A DNA stretch of 52,603 nt from Paracoccaceae bacterium (GTDB lineage Bacteria > Pseudomonadota > Alphaproteobacteria > Rhodobacterales > Rhodobacteraceae): NCBI GenBank assembly GCA_020832655.1, contig JAFIEF010000018.1:1-52603 (forward strand). Direction: 5' to 3'. Of the stretch, positions 7,739-17,149 are shown piece after piece (position 1 is the stretch's first letter; each line of letters starts with the position of its first letter). The position numbers were made by a program, and so were the translations under genes. Under the pieces are notes generated by a model that was not told the DNA's origin, did not search any database, and saw only the letters and a list, made by a program, of their open reading frames with translations.

Positions 7739-9013
7739 TTGACTGATTTTACCATGTTCGGGCTGCGCCCGGTGCTGCAAAGCGGGCTGGACGCCCAGGG
7801 CTTTGACACCCCCACCCCGATCCAGGCCCGCGCGATCCCGATGATCATGCAGGGCCGTGACATTCTGGGGCTGGCGCAGACCGGCACTGGCAAGACCCTG
7901 GCCTTTGGCCTGCCGGTGATGCATGCGCTGCTGAGCGCGGGCCGCCCCGCACCCAAGACCACGCAGGCGTTGATCCTTGCACCCACGCGCGAGCTTGTGA
8001 ACCAGATCGCCGCCACGCTGGACGGCTTCGCCCGCAAGACCCCGCTGAAGGTTCAGCGCGTGGTTGGCGGCGCGGGGCTGCGCCCGCAAATCCAGAAACT
8101 GGCCAAGGGCTGCGATATTCTGGTGGCGACACCGGGGCGGTTGCTGGACCTTCTGGATCGCGGTGCCGTCAGCCTGCATGCCACGCAGATGCTGGTGCTG
8201 GACGAGGCCGACCAGATGCTTGATCTGGGCTTCATCCATGCGCTGCGCAAAATCGCAGGGCTTTTGCCAGAGCGGCGCCAGACGCTGATGTTCTCTGCCA
8301 CGATGAACAAGCAGATGAACGAGATTGCCGATGCCTATCTGACCCGGCCTGAACGGATTCAGGTTTCAGCACCGGGCCGCCCCGCCGACAAGATCGACCA
8401 GGCGGTGCATTTCGTGGCGCAGGGCGACAAGGCAAAGCTGCTGGAAAGCTATCTCAAACAGCACCCCGATGATCTGGCCCTGGTATTTTCGCGCACCAAG
8501 CATGGTGCCGAAAAGCTGATGAAACTGCTGAATTCATGGGATATCCCGGCAGGATCGATCCACGGCAACAAAAGCCAGGGCCAGCGCGAGCGCACCTTGC
8601 AGGCGTTCCGTGACGGGCGCGTCAAGGTGCTGGTCGCAACCGATGTCGCCGCGCGCGGGATCGACATTCCCGATATGCGCCATGTCTATAATTACGACCT
8701 GCCGGAAGTGCCGGAAAACTATGTCCACCGTATCGGGCGCACGGCGCGCGCGGGCGCGTCAGGGCGGGCGATGGCGTTTTGTGCGCCGGCCGAAATGGGC
8801 GATCTGCGCGGCATTGAAAAGCTGATGCGGATCGAACTGACCGTGGCAGGCGGGTCCGTCTGGTCGGATGATCTGGCCGGTCCTGCGCGCGCCGCAGCGC
8901 GCAAACGTGGGGGCGCGCGCCGTGGCGCACCGCGCCCTGCACGCGGGGCGGGGGAAGGCGAGCGTCGCAAGCCGCGCGAGCAGAAGCCGCGCCGCCAGCG
9001 CAAATCCGCATAA
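7739..9013 (+). CDS. DEAD-box ATP-dependent RNA helicase (RhlE-like)
   Basis: A 424-residue DEAD-box helicase that remodels RNA, for example in ribosome assembly or mRNA decay. The Q motif is GFDTPTPIQ, motif I AQTGTGKT (46-53), Ia PTRELV, Ib TPGRLLD, II DEAD (155-158), III SAT (186-188) and VI HRIGRTARAG. A basic Arg/Lys/Gly-rich tail follows residue 375. The start is TTG at 7739: AGAGGA lies 6 nt before it, whereas the next in-frame ATG (7754) has no spaced ribosome site. TTG starts are often used for modest expression. A strong 13-bp hairpin at 9029 follows. RhlE assignment rests on general similarity only. Confidence 0.92.
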   Translation: MTDFTMFGLRPVLQSGLDAQGFDTPTPIQARAIPMIMQGRDILGLAQTGTGKTLAFGLPVMHALLSAGRPAPKTTQALILAPTRELVNQIAATLDGFARKTPLKVQRVVGGAGLRPQIQKLAKGCDILVATPGRLLDLLDRGAVSLHATQMLVLDEADQMLDLGFIHALRKIAGLLPERRQTLMFSATMNKQMNEIADAYLTRPERIQVSAPGRPADKIDQAVHFVAQGDKAKLLESYLKQHPDDLALVFSRTKHGAEKLMKLLNSWDIPAGSIHGNKSQGQRERTLQAFRDGRVKVLVATDVAARGIDIPDMRHVYNYDLPEVPENYVHRIGRTARAGASGRAMAFCAPAEMGDLRGIEKLMRIELTVAGGSVWSDDLAGPARAAARKRGGARRGAPRPARGAGEGERRKPREQKPRRQRKSA

Positions 9014-9028
9014 GCTGCCAAATGTTTT

Positions 9029-9060
9029 CAAGCCCCGCCCGGTCTTTCGGGCGGGGCTTG
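9029..9060 (+). terminator. strong hairpin after the DEAD-box helicase
   Basis: A perfect 13-bp stem (CAAGCCCCGCCCG with its complement) and 6-nt loop GTCTTT lie 15 bp after the helicase stop. No T-run follows, but the stability and position fit transcription termination before rimM. Confidence 0.7.
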
Positions 9061-9111
9061 CGCTTGCGCTGATCTGTGGCAAATTACCCGGCCATAAGCC
9101 AAGGAAACCGG

Positions 9112-9666
9112 ATGTCACACCCCTTGCCCCCGACTGACCCGCAAAGCCCGCGCCCCGAGAAGGGCGCGCGTGTCTGTGTTGGTGCGGTCGCCGGGGCATA
9201 TGGCGTCAAGGGGCAGGTGCGGCTGAAAAGCTTTTGCGCCGAACCGCGCGCGATTGCCGAATATGGCCCGCTCTGGTCCGAGGATGGCAGCCGCAGTTTC
9301 GATCTGACACTTGGCCCGGCGGTCGCGCAGGGCTTTGCCGCGCGATTAAGCGGCATTGCCAGCCGCGAACAGGCCGACGCGCTGCGCGGGCTGCGGCTGT
9401 TTGCCGAACGCGACCGCCTGCCGGAACTGCCCGATGATGAATTCTACCATTCCGATCTGATCGGGTTGCAGGTGTTTGACACTGGCGGCGTGGCGCTGGG
9501 CCGGGTCAAGGCTGTGCTCAATCACGGGGCATCGGATCTGCTGGAACTGGTGCAGCCGGGGCGCAAGGGGGCGGTGCTGCTGCCCTTCACCCGTGCGGCT
9601 GTGCCGACGGTCGATCTGGCCACGCGCCGGATCATCGCCGACCCGCCCGAGGGGCTGCTGGAATGA
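9112..9666 (+). CDS. rimM: 16S rRNA processing protein RimM
   Basis: A 184-residue RimM, a factor for maturation of the 30S head domain that binds S19. The N-terminal RimM domain shows [18 protein letters not shown] (residues about 24-42), and the C-terminal PRC-barrel shows [14 protein letters not shown] and [10 protein letters not shown]. The start is the ATG at 9112, with AAGGA 6 nt upstream. It overlaps trmD by 4 nt (ATGA), indicating translational coupling. In many bacteria rpsP precedes rimM; here the upstream gene is the DEAD-box helicase, separated by a terminator-like hairpin. Confidence 0.95.
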   Translation: MSHPLPPTDPQSPRPEKGARVCVGAVAGAYGVKGQVRLKSFCAEPRAIAEYGPLWSEDGSRSFDLTLGPAVAQGFAARLSGIASREQADALRGLRLFAERDRLPELPDDEFYHSDLIGLQVFDTGGVALGRVKAVLNHGASDLLELVQPGRKGAVLLPFTRAAVPTVDLATRRIIADPPEGLLE

Positions 9667-10478
9667 CACAGGCGCCGCGCAAAGCCGCCGGGTTGCGGTC
9701 GATCACGGCTTCATTGACACCACGGGATCTGGACCGCCCCGCGCCGCTGGCCAAGGTCTGGCAGGCGCAGATCATCACCCTGTTCCCACAGGCTTTTCCA
9801 GGGGTTCTGGGGCTGTCGCTGACCGGCAAGGCGCTGGCCGAACGGCGCTGGGAATTGCGCAGCATTGATCTGCGGCCTTTCGGGGTTGGCAAGCATCGCA
9901 ATGTTGATGACACGCCCGCGGGGGGCGGCGCGGGGATGGTGCTGCGCGCCGATGTGCTGGGGGCGGCGATCGATGCGGCCCTGGCTGACGCGCCTGCCGG
10001 GCGCGCGGATTGGCCGCTGGTCTATCTCAGCCCGCGCGGCCGCCCGTTCACCCAAGCTACCGCGCGGAAATGGGCGCAGGGGCGCGGGGTGACACTGATT
10101 TGCGGGCGGTTCGAAGGGATCGACCAGCGCGTGATAGATCATTACGCGATTGAAGAAGTCAGCCTTGGCGATTTCGTCCTGACCGGGGGCGAGATCGCCG
10201 CGCAGGCGATGCTGGATGCCACGGTGCGGCTGCTGCCCGATGTGCTGGGCAATGCCGCCTCGACCGAGGAAGAAAGCTTCGCCGCCGGGCTGCTGGAACA
10301 CCCGCAATATACCCGCCCGGCACAGTGGCAGGGCCATGCAATTCCGCCTGTGCTGCTATCGGGCAATCACGCCGGGATCGAACGCTGGCGCCTTGATCAG
10401 GCCCAAGCCCTGACCAAGGCGCGCAGGCCGGATCTTTGGGCGGCATGGCAGGCAGGGCAGGGAAAACCGGAAGACTGA
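9663..10478 (+). CDS. trmD: tRNA (guanine-N1)-methyltransferase TrmD
   Basis: A 271-residue SPOUT methyltransferase that makes m1G37 in tRNAs to prevent frameshifting, using S-adenosylmethionine. Signature segments are [18 protein letters not shown] (77-93), [11 protein letters not shown] (147-157) and the knot [16 protein letters not shown] (168-183). The N-terminus is about 30 residues longer than in E. coli TrmD, before [13 protein letters not shown]. Its start overlaps the rimM stop by 4 nt. rplS, often the next gene, is absent; rpsD faces it instead. Confidence 0.95.
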   Translation: MTQAPRKAAGLRSITASLTPRDLDRPAPLAKVWQAQIITLFPQAFPGVLGLSLTGKALAERRWELRSIDLRPFGVGKHRNVDDTPAGGGAGMVLRADVLGAAIDAALADAPAGRADWPLVYLSPRGRPFTQATARKWAQGRGVTLICGRFEGIDQRVIDHYAIEEVSLGDFVLTGGEIAAQAMLDATVRLLPDVLGNAASTEEESFAAGLLEHPQYTRPAQWQGHAIPPVLLSGNHAGIERWRLDQAQALTKARRPDLWAAWQAGQGKPED

Positions 10479-10585
10479 CCCGGATATCGTGTTTCTGACA
10501 GCACTGTCGCGACTTCAATGCATTTTCGGCAGGGCTTTGCGGCTCGGAAGTTGTGTTTCTGCAAGCGTTGTCCGGACCCAGCCAA

Positions 10586-10613
10586 ACAAAAACCCCGCCT
10601 GGGAAGGCGGGGT
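10586..10613 (-). terminator. Rho-independent terminator of rpsD
   Basis: Read on the minus strand, an 8-bp stem (ACCCCGCC/GGCGGGGT) with a 6-nt loop is followed directly by TTTTGTTTG. It lies 29 bp after the rpsD stop codon and is a textbook intrinsic terminator. Confidence 0.88.
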
Positions 10614-10641
10614 CTGTCGCTTTGATCGGTCGGCGAGGAAA

Positions 10642-11262
10642 TCAGTTCTTCGCGTAGAATTCGACCACCAGATTCGGTTCCATCTGGACCGGATAGGGCA
10701 CATCGCCCAAAGACGGCGTGCGGGTGAAGGTCGCGGTCATCTTGGAATGATCGACCTCCAGATAATCGGGCACGTCACGCTCGGCCAGCCCGACGGCTTC
10801 CAGCACGATGGCCAGTTGCTTGGACTTGTCGCGGATGGCGACGACATCGCCTTCCTTGACGCGGTAGCTGGGAATGTTGACGCGCTTGCCATTCACGGTG
10901 ACATGGCCGTGATTGACGAACTGGCGCGCGGCGAACACGGTGGGCACGAATTTCGCGCGATAGACGATGGCGTCAAGGCGGCGTTCCAGCAGGCCGATCA
11001 GGTTTTCACCCGTGTCGCCGCGGATCCGCTCTGCCTCGGCATAGATGCGGCGGAACTGCTTTTCGGTCAGATCGCCATAATAGCCCTTCAGCTTCTGCTT
11101 GGCTTTCAGCTGGGTGCCGAAATCCGACAGCTTGCCCTTGCGGCGCTGGCCGTGCTGGCCGGGGCCGTATTCGCGGCGGTTGACGGGGCTTTTCGGGCGG
11201 CCCCAGATGTTTTCGCCCATGCGGCGATCGATCTTGTACTTGGCAGACGTGCGTTTGGTCAC
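10642..11262 (-). CDS. rpsD: 30S ribosomal protein S4
   Basis: A 206-residue S4, the primary 16S rRNA-binding protein that nucleates the 30S body. It opens [20 protein letters not shown], and the S4 RNA-binding domain is at about residues 95-160 ([36 protein letters not shown]). The start is GTG at 11262, with AAAGGAG 7 nt upstream. It is monocistronic here, with its own consensus-like promoter and terminator. The alphaproteobacterial position outside the alpha operon is usual. Confidence 0.97.
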   Translation of the reverse strand: MTKRTSAKYKIDRRMGENIWGRPKSPVNRREYGPGQHGQRRKGKLSDFGTQLKAKQKLKGYYGDLTEKQFRRIYAEAERIRGDTGENLIGLLERRLDAIVYRAKFVPTVFAARQFVNHGHVTVNGKRVNIPSYRVKEGDVVAIRDKSKQLAIVLEAVGLAERDVPDYLEVDHSKMTATFTRTPSLGDVPYPVQMEPNLVVEFYAKN

Positions 11263-11397
11263 GGCTGATCTCCTTTCCGGTGCGCGGGAAAGCGCGGTTC
11301 TGAAAGGGCGTTGTCCTTGCCCGCCTTCGGCGGGAGACAGGCATCCCCTTGCGGGGGCCACCAACACCAATGAAGACCGGGGCACACTGGCCCCGGA
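11263..11397 (-). promoter_or_regulatory. structured leader of rpsD
   Basis: The predicted ~135-nt leader contains hairpins at 11377-11396 (CCGGGGC/GCCCCGG) and 11320-11334 (CCCGCC/GGCGGG around a 3-nt loop). In other bacteria S4 represses its own mRNA through a structured leader; whether this one is such a site is inference from position and structure. Confidence 0.4.
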
Positions 11398-11405
11398 CAG
11401 CCGCG

Positions 11406-11433
11406 CTTATAACCCGCGCGCGGGTGGTGTCAA
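11406..11433 (-). promoter_or_regulatory. sigma-70-type promoter of rpsD
   Basis: On the minus strand, TTGACA (11433-11428) and TATAAG (11411-11406) are separated by 16 nt, a near-consensus housekeeping promoter. The transcription start would be near 11398. Confidence 0.75.
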
Positions 11434-11450
11434 GCAGTGGTTTTTTCCGC

Positions 11451-12494
11451 TCACGCCGCCAGCAGCGCGCTTTCGGCCATGTTCAGGCAGCGCCGCGCCG
11501 GGGGGCCATAGCGTTCGGGCGCATCGCACAAATCAGGCATCACCTGATGCAGCGCGCGGCGATGCTGGCGCAGGCTGGCGGCAGGCGCGAAAGCCGGGTG
11601 AAAGCTTTCCGCAGGCACGCCATTGGCAAAGATGATCTGATGGCTTTCCAGCAGCAGATGGATGTAGCTTAGCCCATGACTGGCCAGATCGGGCGAAATC
11701 GCCCGATGATCGACCAGATCGCGCGCGCAGGCCAGCACCTCATCCTCGCCGAACAGCGCACGCGCACGCGCACCCCGCACCAGCAGGCGATGGGCGGGCG
11801 AGACGCGCAGATCCTCGTCGGGTTCGCCGGTGCCCAGCGCGCCCCGGCGCAACCGGATCGGGCGCAGATAGGGGTAGCGTTGCAGCGCTGGCCCGGAAAG
11901 CCGGGTGCGCCCGACCCAGAGCACGGGCTGAAGCCCGTTATCCAGCGTCTGCACCAGATCGCCGGGCTGCAACTGGTCGATCGGGCGGCGACCACAGGCA
12001 GTCGAAATGACCGTGTCATCGGTAAAGCAGATCACCTGCTGGCGGGGTTGCGGGGCGACATTTGTGCGGACGGCGCTGTCGATGACGAATAATTCCTGGC
12101 CTGGCGGGGGCAGAAACCCGTCAAACACCACCACCCAGCCATGCGCTGTCAGCACCAGCCGCGCATGATAGACCTTGGTGCCATCGGTCAATGCCAGCCC
12201 CATAGCGGGCGCGTGTTGATCAATATGGCTGTCATCGCGGTCCAGATCGGTGCAGCCCAGCCTTGCCGCAATGGCGCGCGCGCGGGGGTGGATGTCGGGG
12301 GTGGCCTGTGCAGGGCCAAGCCGCATGACCGCCGCCGCCGCATCCAGCCGCAGCGGCGTGCCAGACCAACGCCAGCTTGCGCCAATGCGCAGCCAGTCGG
12401 GGGCAAGCCCCTGCACTGCATCTGTTTCCGTCTGCTGCCAGTCAATCGCGAAGACGCCCATCAAGGGCGCTGTCGGTGGTTCTGCCCGCGTCAT
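11451..12494 (-). CDS. Hint-domain protein (hedgehog/intein-type)
   Basis: A 347-residue protein with a Hint_2-type domain at its C-terminal half. The domain opens with the expected Cys156 (ICFTDDTVIST) and includes DQLQPGDLVQTLDNGLQPVLW, PIRLRRGALG, LRVSPAHRLLV and the closing SHQIIFANGVPAESFHP. The N-terminal ~140 residues are unrecognised. Such proteins are common and expanded in Rhodobacteraceae; the domain resembles self-splicing or autoprocessing folds, but the biological role is unknown. The start at 12494 has AGAGGC 5 nt upstream; an upstream TTG at 12545 is less likely. A related but degenerate protein lies at 31283. Confidence 0.85.
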   Translation of the reverse strand: MTRAEPPTAPLMGVFAIDWQQTETDAVQGLAPDWLRIGASWRWSGTPLRLDAAAAVMRLGPAQATPDIHPRARAIAARLGCTDLDRDDSHIDQHAPAMGLALTDGTKVYHARLVLTAHGWVVVFDGFLPPPGQELFVIDSAVRTNVAPQPRQQVICFTDDTVISTACGRRPIDQLQPGDLVQTLDNGLQPVLWVGRTRLSGPALQRYPYLRPIRLRRGALGTGEPDEDLRVSPAHRLLVRGARARALFGEDEVLACARDLVDHRAISPDLASHGLSYIHLLLESHQIIFANGVPAESFHPAFAPAASLRQHRRALHQVMPDLCDAPERYGPPARRCLNMAESALLAA

Positions 12495-12606
12495 CCTGTG
12501 CCTCTGCCCTGCTGCTTGGCGCAGCTTATGATAGAAACCTAACAAAGAATGTTGTTCAAAACCAGCCTTATATGCGTTTGCTTGTCGGGGCCGGGTCGCG
12601 GGCGGC

Positions 12607-13224
12607 TCAGATCATCCCGCGGGATCGCGCGACCATTGCCGCCTGGGTGCGGTTATTTGCCCCCAGACGCCGGTAGAGCGTCTTGACGTGCAGTTTGATT
12701 GTGGGTTCGCGCAGCCCCAGATCAAGCGCGATCTGCTTGTTGGTCTTGCCTGCGCATAATGCACGCAAAACCTCGTATTCGCGCTCTGTCAGGGTTGCCG
12801 GTGCAGGCATTTCGAGGGTGGGTGCATCATGCGGGAACATGAAATCGACCGGAACGAATCGTTCGCCCCTGGCCATGAAGCGGATGGCATTGAGCAAGGA
12901 GCGCGCCGACATGGATTTGTGCAGGAAGCCACGCGCGCCCAATTTGATGGCAGCGCGCACCACATCCGCCGAGGCCAGACCAGAAATCAGCGCCACAGGC
13001 GGTTGCGATGGCGCACAAAGCAGGCGCTGCAACCCGTCCAGCCCTTCAGTTCCCGGCATGGCGTAATCCAGCAGGACCAGATCGAACGGCGCGGAGCTGG
13101 CCAGCGTCGACAGCGCGTCTTCGACAGTGGCGACAACCACCAGTTCGATATCCGCTTCGTGCTGCAAATAGCTTTGCAGCATGTCGCGAAGCAATTCGTG
13201 GTCGTCTGCGATAAGCAGTCGCAT
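12607..13224 (-). CDS. LuxR/NarL-family response regulator
   Basis: A 205-residue two-component regulator. The receiver domain (1-120) has the acidic pair ADDHE (7-8), phospho-acceptor Asp53 (LLDYAMPG) and Lys103. The C-terminal LuxR helix-turn-helix is at about 140-205 (LTEREYEVLRALCAGKTNKQIALDLGL, then IKLHVKTLYRRLG). It binds DNA upon phosphorylation. It lies 41 bp downstream of a hybrid kinase on the same strand, its likely cognate partner. Target genes are unknown; the Hint gene immediately downstream is a possible member of the same transcript. Confidence 0.93.
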   Translation of the reverse strand: MRLLIADDHELLRDMLQSYLQHEADIELVVVATVEDALSTLASSAPFDLVLLDYAMPGTEGLDGLQRLLCAPSQPPVALISGLASADVVRAAIKLGARGFLHKSMSARSLLNAIRFMARGERFVPVDFMFPHDAPTLEMPAPATLTEREYEVLRALCAGKTNKQIALDLGLREPTIKLHVKTLYRRLGANNRTQAAMVARSRGMI

Positions 13225-13265
13225 GGGTTAGCTTTCATGTCAGTAGCCCGAACGCAGAAATCGCT

Positions 13266-16127
13266 TCAGGGCTGCAACAGCCGCGCAATAAGTGTCGTGC
13301 CGGAAACAGGCTTGCTCAAACACACATCGAACAGGGTTTTGTCAGATTCATTTGCAAATTGCAACTCCGGGGCGCCGCTGATCAGGACCAATCGCAGATC
13401 AGCGCGAATCCGGCGCAGCTCGGCGGCCATTTCGACCCCGCTCATGCTGCTCATATCGTGATCGGTGATGACAGTATCCCACGCATCGGGCGCATCGCGC
13501 AGCGCGTCGATCGCATCTTGGGGTTCGGTGCAACTTGCGACCTCGGCGCCTGCATCGGCCAGATAGCCGGACAGTGTCTGCAGAATGCTGTCATCGTCAT
13601 CGACCAGCAGGATCTGTCGGCCATTTAGCGGGCGCGGCTGTATCATGCGCTTCGGGGCGGGTGGGGCGGGGCGTGTTGGTTCCTGCAACGGCCAGAACAC
13701 GCGGATGGTGGTCCCCCCGCCGGGGGTGTCCGCAAGTTCCAATGCGCCATGATGTGCCTGAAGCAGATGCGCGACAATGGCCAGACCCAGCCCTGTGCCA
13801 TGATCATGCCTGGTGCTGAAATAGGGTTTGAATATCTTGTCGCGGTACTGTTTGGGAATGCCCGGCCCGGTATCGCTGATCTCGATCATGGCATAGCTGG
13901 TGTCGGGCATGATCTGACCAACCTGCACTGTCGGTGGGTCATGGGTCGGCAGATGCAGGCCAAGCCGAAGCCTGATCTCGCAGCGTCTGTCGTGATCAGA
14001 CGGCTGGTCACACCGCCCGATTGCCTCGGCGGCGTTCATCAACAGATTTATCAGCACCTGCATCAATTCGGTGTTGTCGGCGCTGACGATGATGTCCTGC
14101 TCGGGCATCTCGACCGTCAGCGCAATCTCGGATGCGATGCCGGGGCGGATCAGTTCCACCGCATGGCGAAAGACCCCTTGCAGCGCTATCGGCACCCTTT
14201 CCTGACGCGGCGCGCCCAGCGCAAGCAGGTTGCGCGCCAATGCCTGCCCTTGCGTGCTGGCAGCGCGGATGCGTGCCAGCGCGGCCGCCCCTTTTGTGCC
14301 AAGGCGTTCTTCCAGCATATCAACCGAGCCGCTGATCACCGAAAGGATATTCGCGAAATCATGCGCCAGCCCGCCTGCAAGCTGCGACATCAACTGGCGG
14401 CTCTGGGCGATCTGAAGCTGGGCGCGCAATGCGGCGCGTTCGGCCTGTGCAAGGCGTCGGGCAGTGATGTCGCGGGCGATCACGAAGATGCTGCCGTCAT
14501 CCTGCACCGACATCGACATCTCGTGGATGATATCGTTGCCATTGTTGTCGGCGATGATGAATTCACCGCTCCAGTATCCGGCAACGGTCAGTTCACCCAG
14601 TATCCGGTTCAGGATGTCGGCATAGCGCGGGGGAATCGCCTGCTGCCAGCGCAGATCGGTGATCGGAGTGTCGGCAGGCAACTGAAAAAAACCCCGCATT
14701 GCCTTGTTCAGATAGGAAAACTGCCCGTCAGCGGTCATGATTGCCAGCCCTTCCTGACTGGCTTCCATCGCCGCTGCCTTGTCGCGCAGGGCGCGGGCTT
14801 CTGCCAGCTTGTGGGCCGTGATATCGACGCCGACAACCATATATCCCTGCACATCGCCTTCGGGGTTGCGCAGGGGTTGCATGTTCAGATCAAGCCAGAA
14901 ATCGGTGCCATGCTTGCTGCGCGCGCGCAGTTCCCGGTTGATGCTGAAGCCCTTTGCAAGGTCAGCCTCGATGGCGGCAATCGCAGCAGGATCACTGTCT
15001 GCGCAGTTCAGCAGCTCCGACGGGCGCTGCCCGGCCGCATCCTGCGTCGATGTGCCGGTGCGCGCGACTGCGGCCGGATTCATCCATATCACCTGCTTGT
15101 CGGCATCGGTCAGCATGATCAGGTTGGTGGACAGTTCCGCCACGCGCACAAGCTGGCGGTTCTGCTGATCCTGGCGGTAGCTTTCGGTGATGTCGCGGAC
15201 CACAAACATATAGCCGTGGCGCTGGTGATTGCCGATCTGCTGGCGCCGCGTCGCGGTCAGGCTGTAGCGTTTTTCGGTTCCTGGCGGCCCTAGCGAATAG
15301 CTGAAGCTCTGCGACCAGCCATACTGATCGGCTTCTTTCATGGCCTTGCGGACAATGCGTGCGGTGGGTGCCGGCAAGACGGCTTCGGGCGGCTGTCCGA
15401 CCACCTCGTCGGGGTTGAGGGCGAAGACCAGCGGGTCGCTTTGATTGAAGCCGATAATGGTGCCGTCAGCATCGGTTTCGACCAGAAGTTCAGGCAGGGC
15501 CGATACAAGCGCCGAGATGCGCGCGCGTTCGGTGTGAAGTTCGGCTTGCAGACGGTGTTCGGTGCCCTGGCTTCGTTCAAGCCGCAGCAGCAGCCCGATA
15601 CTGGCGGCAAGGGCGCGCAGCAGGCTGTCTTCCGCGGCGCTGAATTCCCGGTAGGAGCGCACGAAATCCAGCCCGACAAAGCCGATGATATCGCCATCGG
15701 CCCATAATCCCGTCGTAATCAACGACTTGATCCCCTGCTGGTCAAGGCTCTGGCGCAACTCGCTGCCCACAGGGATCAGTTCGACTTCTGGCAGCAACAG
15801 CGAACCGCTTTCGCGGAACGCCGCCCAGAAGGTGTTGCCGACATTATGCGGAACCTGTTGCAACTCATCCTTCATTGCCGGAATGCCCGGCGCGCACCAT
15901 TCATGCGTGTTGCGCAGCGACAATTCATCGGGCATCTGGAACAGATAGGCACGGTCCGCCTGCATGGCCTGGCCAAAGACTTCCAGCGCCTTGTGAATGG
16001 CGCGGTCCGAATGCTCTGGCGCGCAGCGTTGCAGCAGCGCCTGGGCACGCCCGATCGCCACCGCCAGGGTTTCCGGCGTCGGGTGTCGCCGCAGTTGGCT
16101 GTCGGAGGTGGTTGCGCTATCGGACAT
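13266..16127 (-). CDS. GAF/PAS hybrid sensor histidine kinase with C-terminal receiver
   Basis: A 953-residue cytoplasmic sensor with no membrane segment. Domains in order: GAF-like (about 35-185), three PAS domains (about 205-315, 325-440 and 450-558), dimerisation/phospho-acceptor with His589 (LAGGLAHDFANILSVI), catalytic ATPase (N698, DTGPGI at 752-757, GTGLGLAI at 777-784) and a receiver domain from about 836 with acceptor Asp889 (TVITDHDM) and a CLSKP lysine near the end. Phosphate could flow to its own receiver and to the LuxR-type regulator encoded next. The sensed signal is unknown; GAF plus several PAS domains suggest a small molecule, redox state or light. The gene diverges from map. 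Confidence 0.92.
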   Translation of the reverse strand: MSDSATTSDSQLRRHPTPETLAVAIGRAQALLQRCAPEHSDRAIHKALEVFGQAMQADRAYLFQMPDELSLRNTHEWCAPGIPAMKDELQQVPHNVGNTFWAAFRESGSLLLPEVELIPVGSELRQSLDQQGIKSLITTGLWADGDIIGFVGLDFVRSYREFSAAEDSLLRALAASIGLLLRLERSQGTEHRLQAELHTERARISALVSALPELLVETDADGTIIGFNQSDPLVFALNPDEVVGQPPEAVLPAPTARIVRKAMKEADQYGWSQSFSYSLGPPGTEKRYSLTATRRQQIGNHQRHGYMFVVRDITESYRQDQQNRQLVRVAELSTNLIMLTDADKQVIWMNPAAVARTGTSTQDAAGQRPSELLNCADSDPAAIAAIEADLAKGFSINRELRARSKHGTDFWLDLNMQPLRNPEGDVQGYMVVGVDITAHKLAEARALRDKAAAMEASQEGLAIMTADGQFSYLNKAMRGFFQLPADTPITDLRWQQAIPPRYADILNRILGELTVAGYWSGEFIIADNNGNDIIHEMSMSVQDDGSIFVIARDITARRLAQAERAALRAQLQIAQSRQLMSQLAGGLAHDFANILSVISGSVDMLEERLGTKGAAALARIRAASTQGQALARNLLALGAPRQERVPIALQGVFRHAVELIRPGIASEIALTVEMPEQDIIVSADNTELMQVLINLLMNAAEAIGRCDQPSDHDRRCEIRLRLGLHLPTHDPPTVQVGQIMPDTSYAMIEISDTGPGIPKQYRDKIFKPYFSTRHDHGTGLGLAIVAHLLQAHHGALELADTPGGGTTIRVFWPLQEPTRPAPPAPKRMIQPRPLNGRQILLVDDDDSILQTLSGYLADAGAEVASCTEPQDAIDALRDAPDAWDTVITDHDMSSMSGVEMAAELRRIRADLRLVLISGAPELQFANESDKTLFDVCLSKPVSGTTLIARLLQP

Positions 16128-16231
16128 ATGAGATCGCTATTTCTGCACTCTGACGCCCATAATCTGGCCAGGCGCGACATTGCCTGCATACACCATAATG
16201 ACTATGCAGGAAATGCGATGAATTATGAGTC

Positions 16232-17125
16232 ATGATCCGTATGGAGGCAGTCTTGGACGAAATACACCCCGGCCGCGTGACGAAAGACGGCATCCGCATC
16301 CATGAAGCCCGCGACTTTGCCGGAATGCGCAAGGCCGGTCAGCTTGCAGCCCATATTCTTGATGAGATTGCCCAGCATGTTTACCCCGGTCAGACCACTG
16401 GCGCTCTGGACAAGCTGATCACGCAGATGGTGCAGCAGGCCGGGGCGCAGTCGGCCACGATCGGCTATCGCGGCTATCAGCATGCAAGCTGTATTTCGGT
16501 CAATCATGTGGTGTGTCACGGCATTCCGGGCGCGGGCATCCCGATGGGCAAGGATGAGACGATCTCGCGCAATCTGGAAAAGCGCCGCGCCGATGACCGG
16601 CTGCTGGACGGGGATATCCTGAACATCGATGTCACGGTCATCGTTGATGGCTGGTTCGGGGACACCTCGCGCATGTATGTGGCTGGCAAGCCCAAGCCTT
16701 TTGCCGAAAGGCTGATTCAGGTCACTTATGACGCGCTGATGATGGGCATAGAGGCGGTGCGCCCCGGCAACACCTTTGGCGATATCGGCCATGCCATCCA
16801 ATCCTATGTGGAAAGCCAGCGCATGTCAGTTGTGCGCGATTTCTGTGGCCACGGGCTGGGGCGGGTGTTCCATGCCCCGCCCAATGTGCTGCATTACGGG
16901 CGCGCAGGGCACGGGCCTCGACTGGAAGAAGGCATGTTCTTCACCATCGAACCGATGGTCAATCTGGGGCGCGCGGAAACCAGGGTTCTGGCCGATGACT
17001 GGACAGCGGTAACGCGCGACAAGTCGCTTTCGGCGCAGTTCGAGCATTCCATCGGCGTGACTGCCAGCGGATACGAGCTGTTCACCCTGTCCCCTGCGGG
17101 GCGTTTTCACCCAAGCTGGGGCTGA
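16232..17125 (+). CDS. map: type I methionine aminopeptidase
   Basis: A 297-residue enzyme that removes the initiator methionine from nascent proteins. The five metal ligands are visible: Asp133 (NIDVTV), Asp144 (FGDTSR), His207 (GHGLGR), Glu240 (TIEPM) and Glu271 (FEHSIG); the substrate-site His is His96 (VCHGIP). Between VCHGIP and the first Asp there are roughly 20 extra residues (GIPMGKDETISRNLEKRR) compared with the E. coli enzyme. The start at 16232 is uncertain because no good ribosome site is visible; ATG at 16241 is an alternative. It is convergent with the YihY gene 24 bp away. Confidence 0.93.
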   Translation: MIRMEAVLDEIHPGRVTKDGIRIHEARDFAGMRKAGQLAAHILDEIAQHVYPGQTTGALDKLITQMVQQAGAQSATIGYRGYQHASCISVNHVVCHGIPGAGIPMGKDETISRNLEKRRADDRLLDGDILNIDVTVIVDGWFGDTSRMYVAGKPKPFAERLIQVTYDALMMGIEAVRPGNTFGDIGHAIQSYVESQRMSVVRDFCGHGLGRVFHAPPNVLHYGRAGHGPRLEEGMFFTIEPMVNLGRAETRVLADDWTAVTRDKSLSAQFEHSIGVTASGYELFTLSPAGRFHPSWG

Positions 17126-17149
17126 TGCGGGCGCCATCTGCCCCGGTGC

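Noticed and set aside
13749-15293. A 514-codon open frame on the plus strand
   Set aside because: It is antisense to the hybrid kinase, whose domains are intact throughout.
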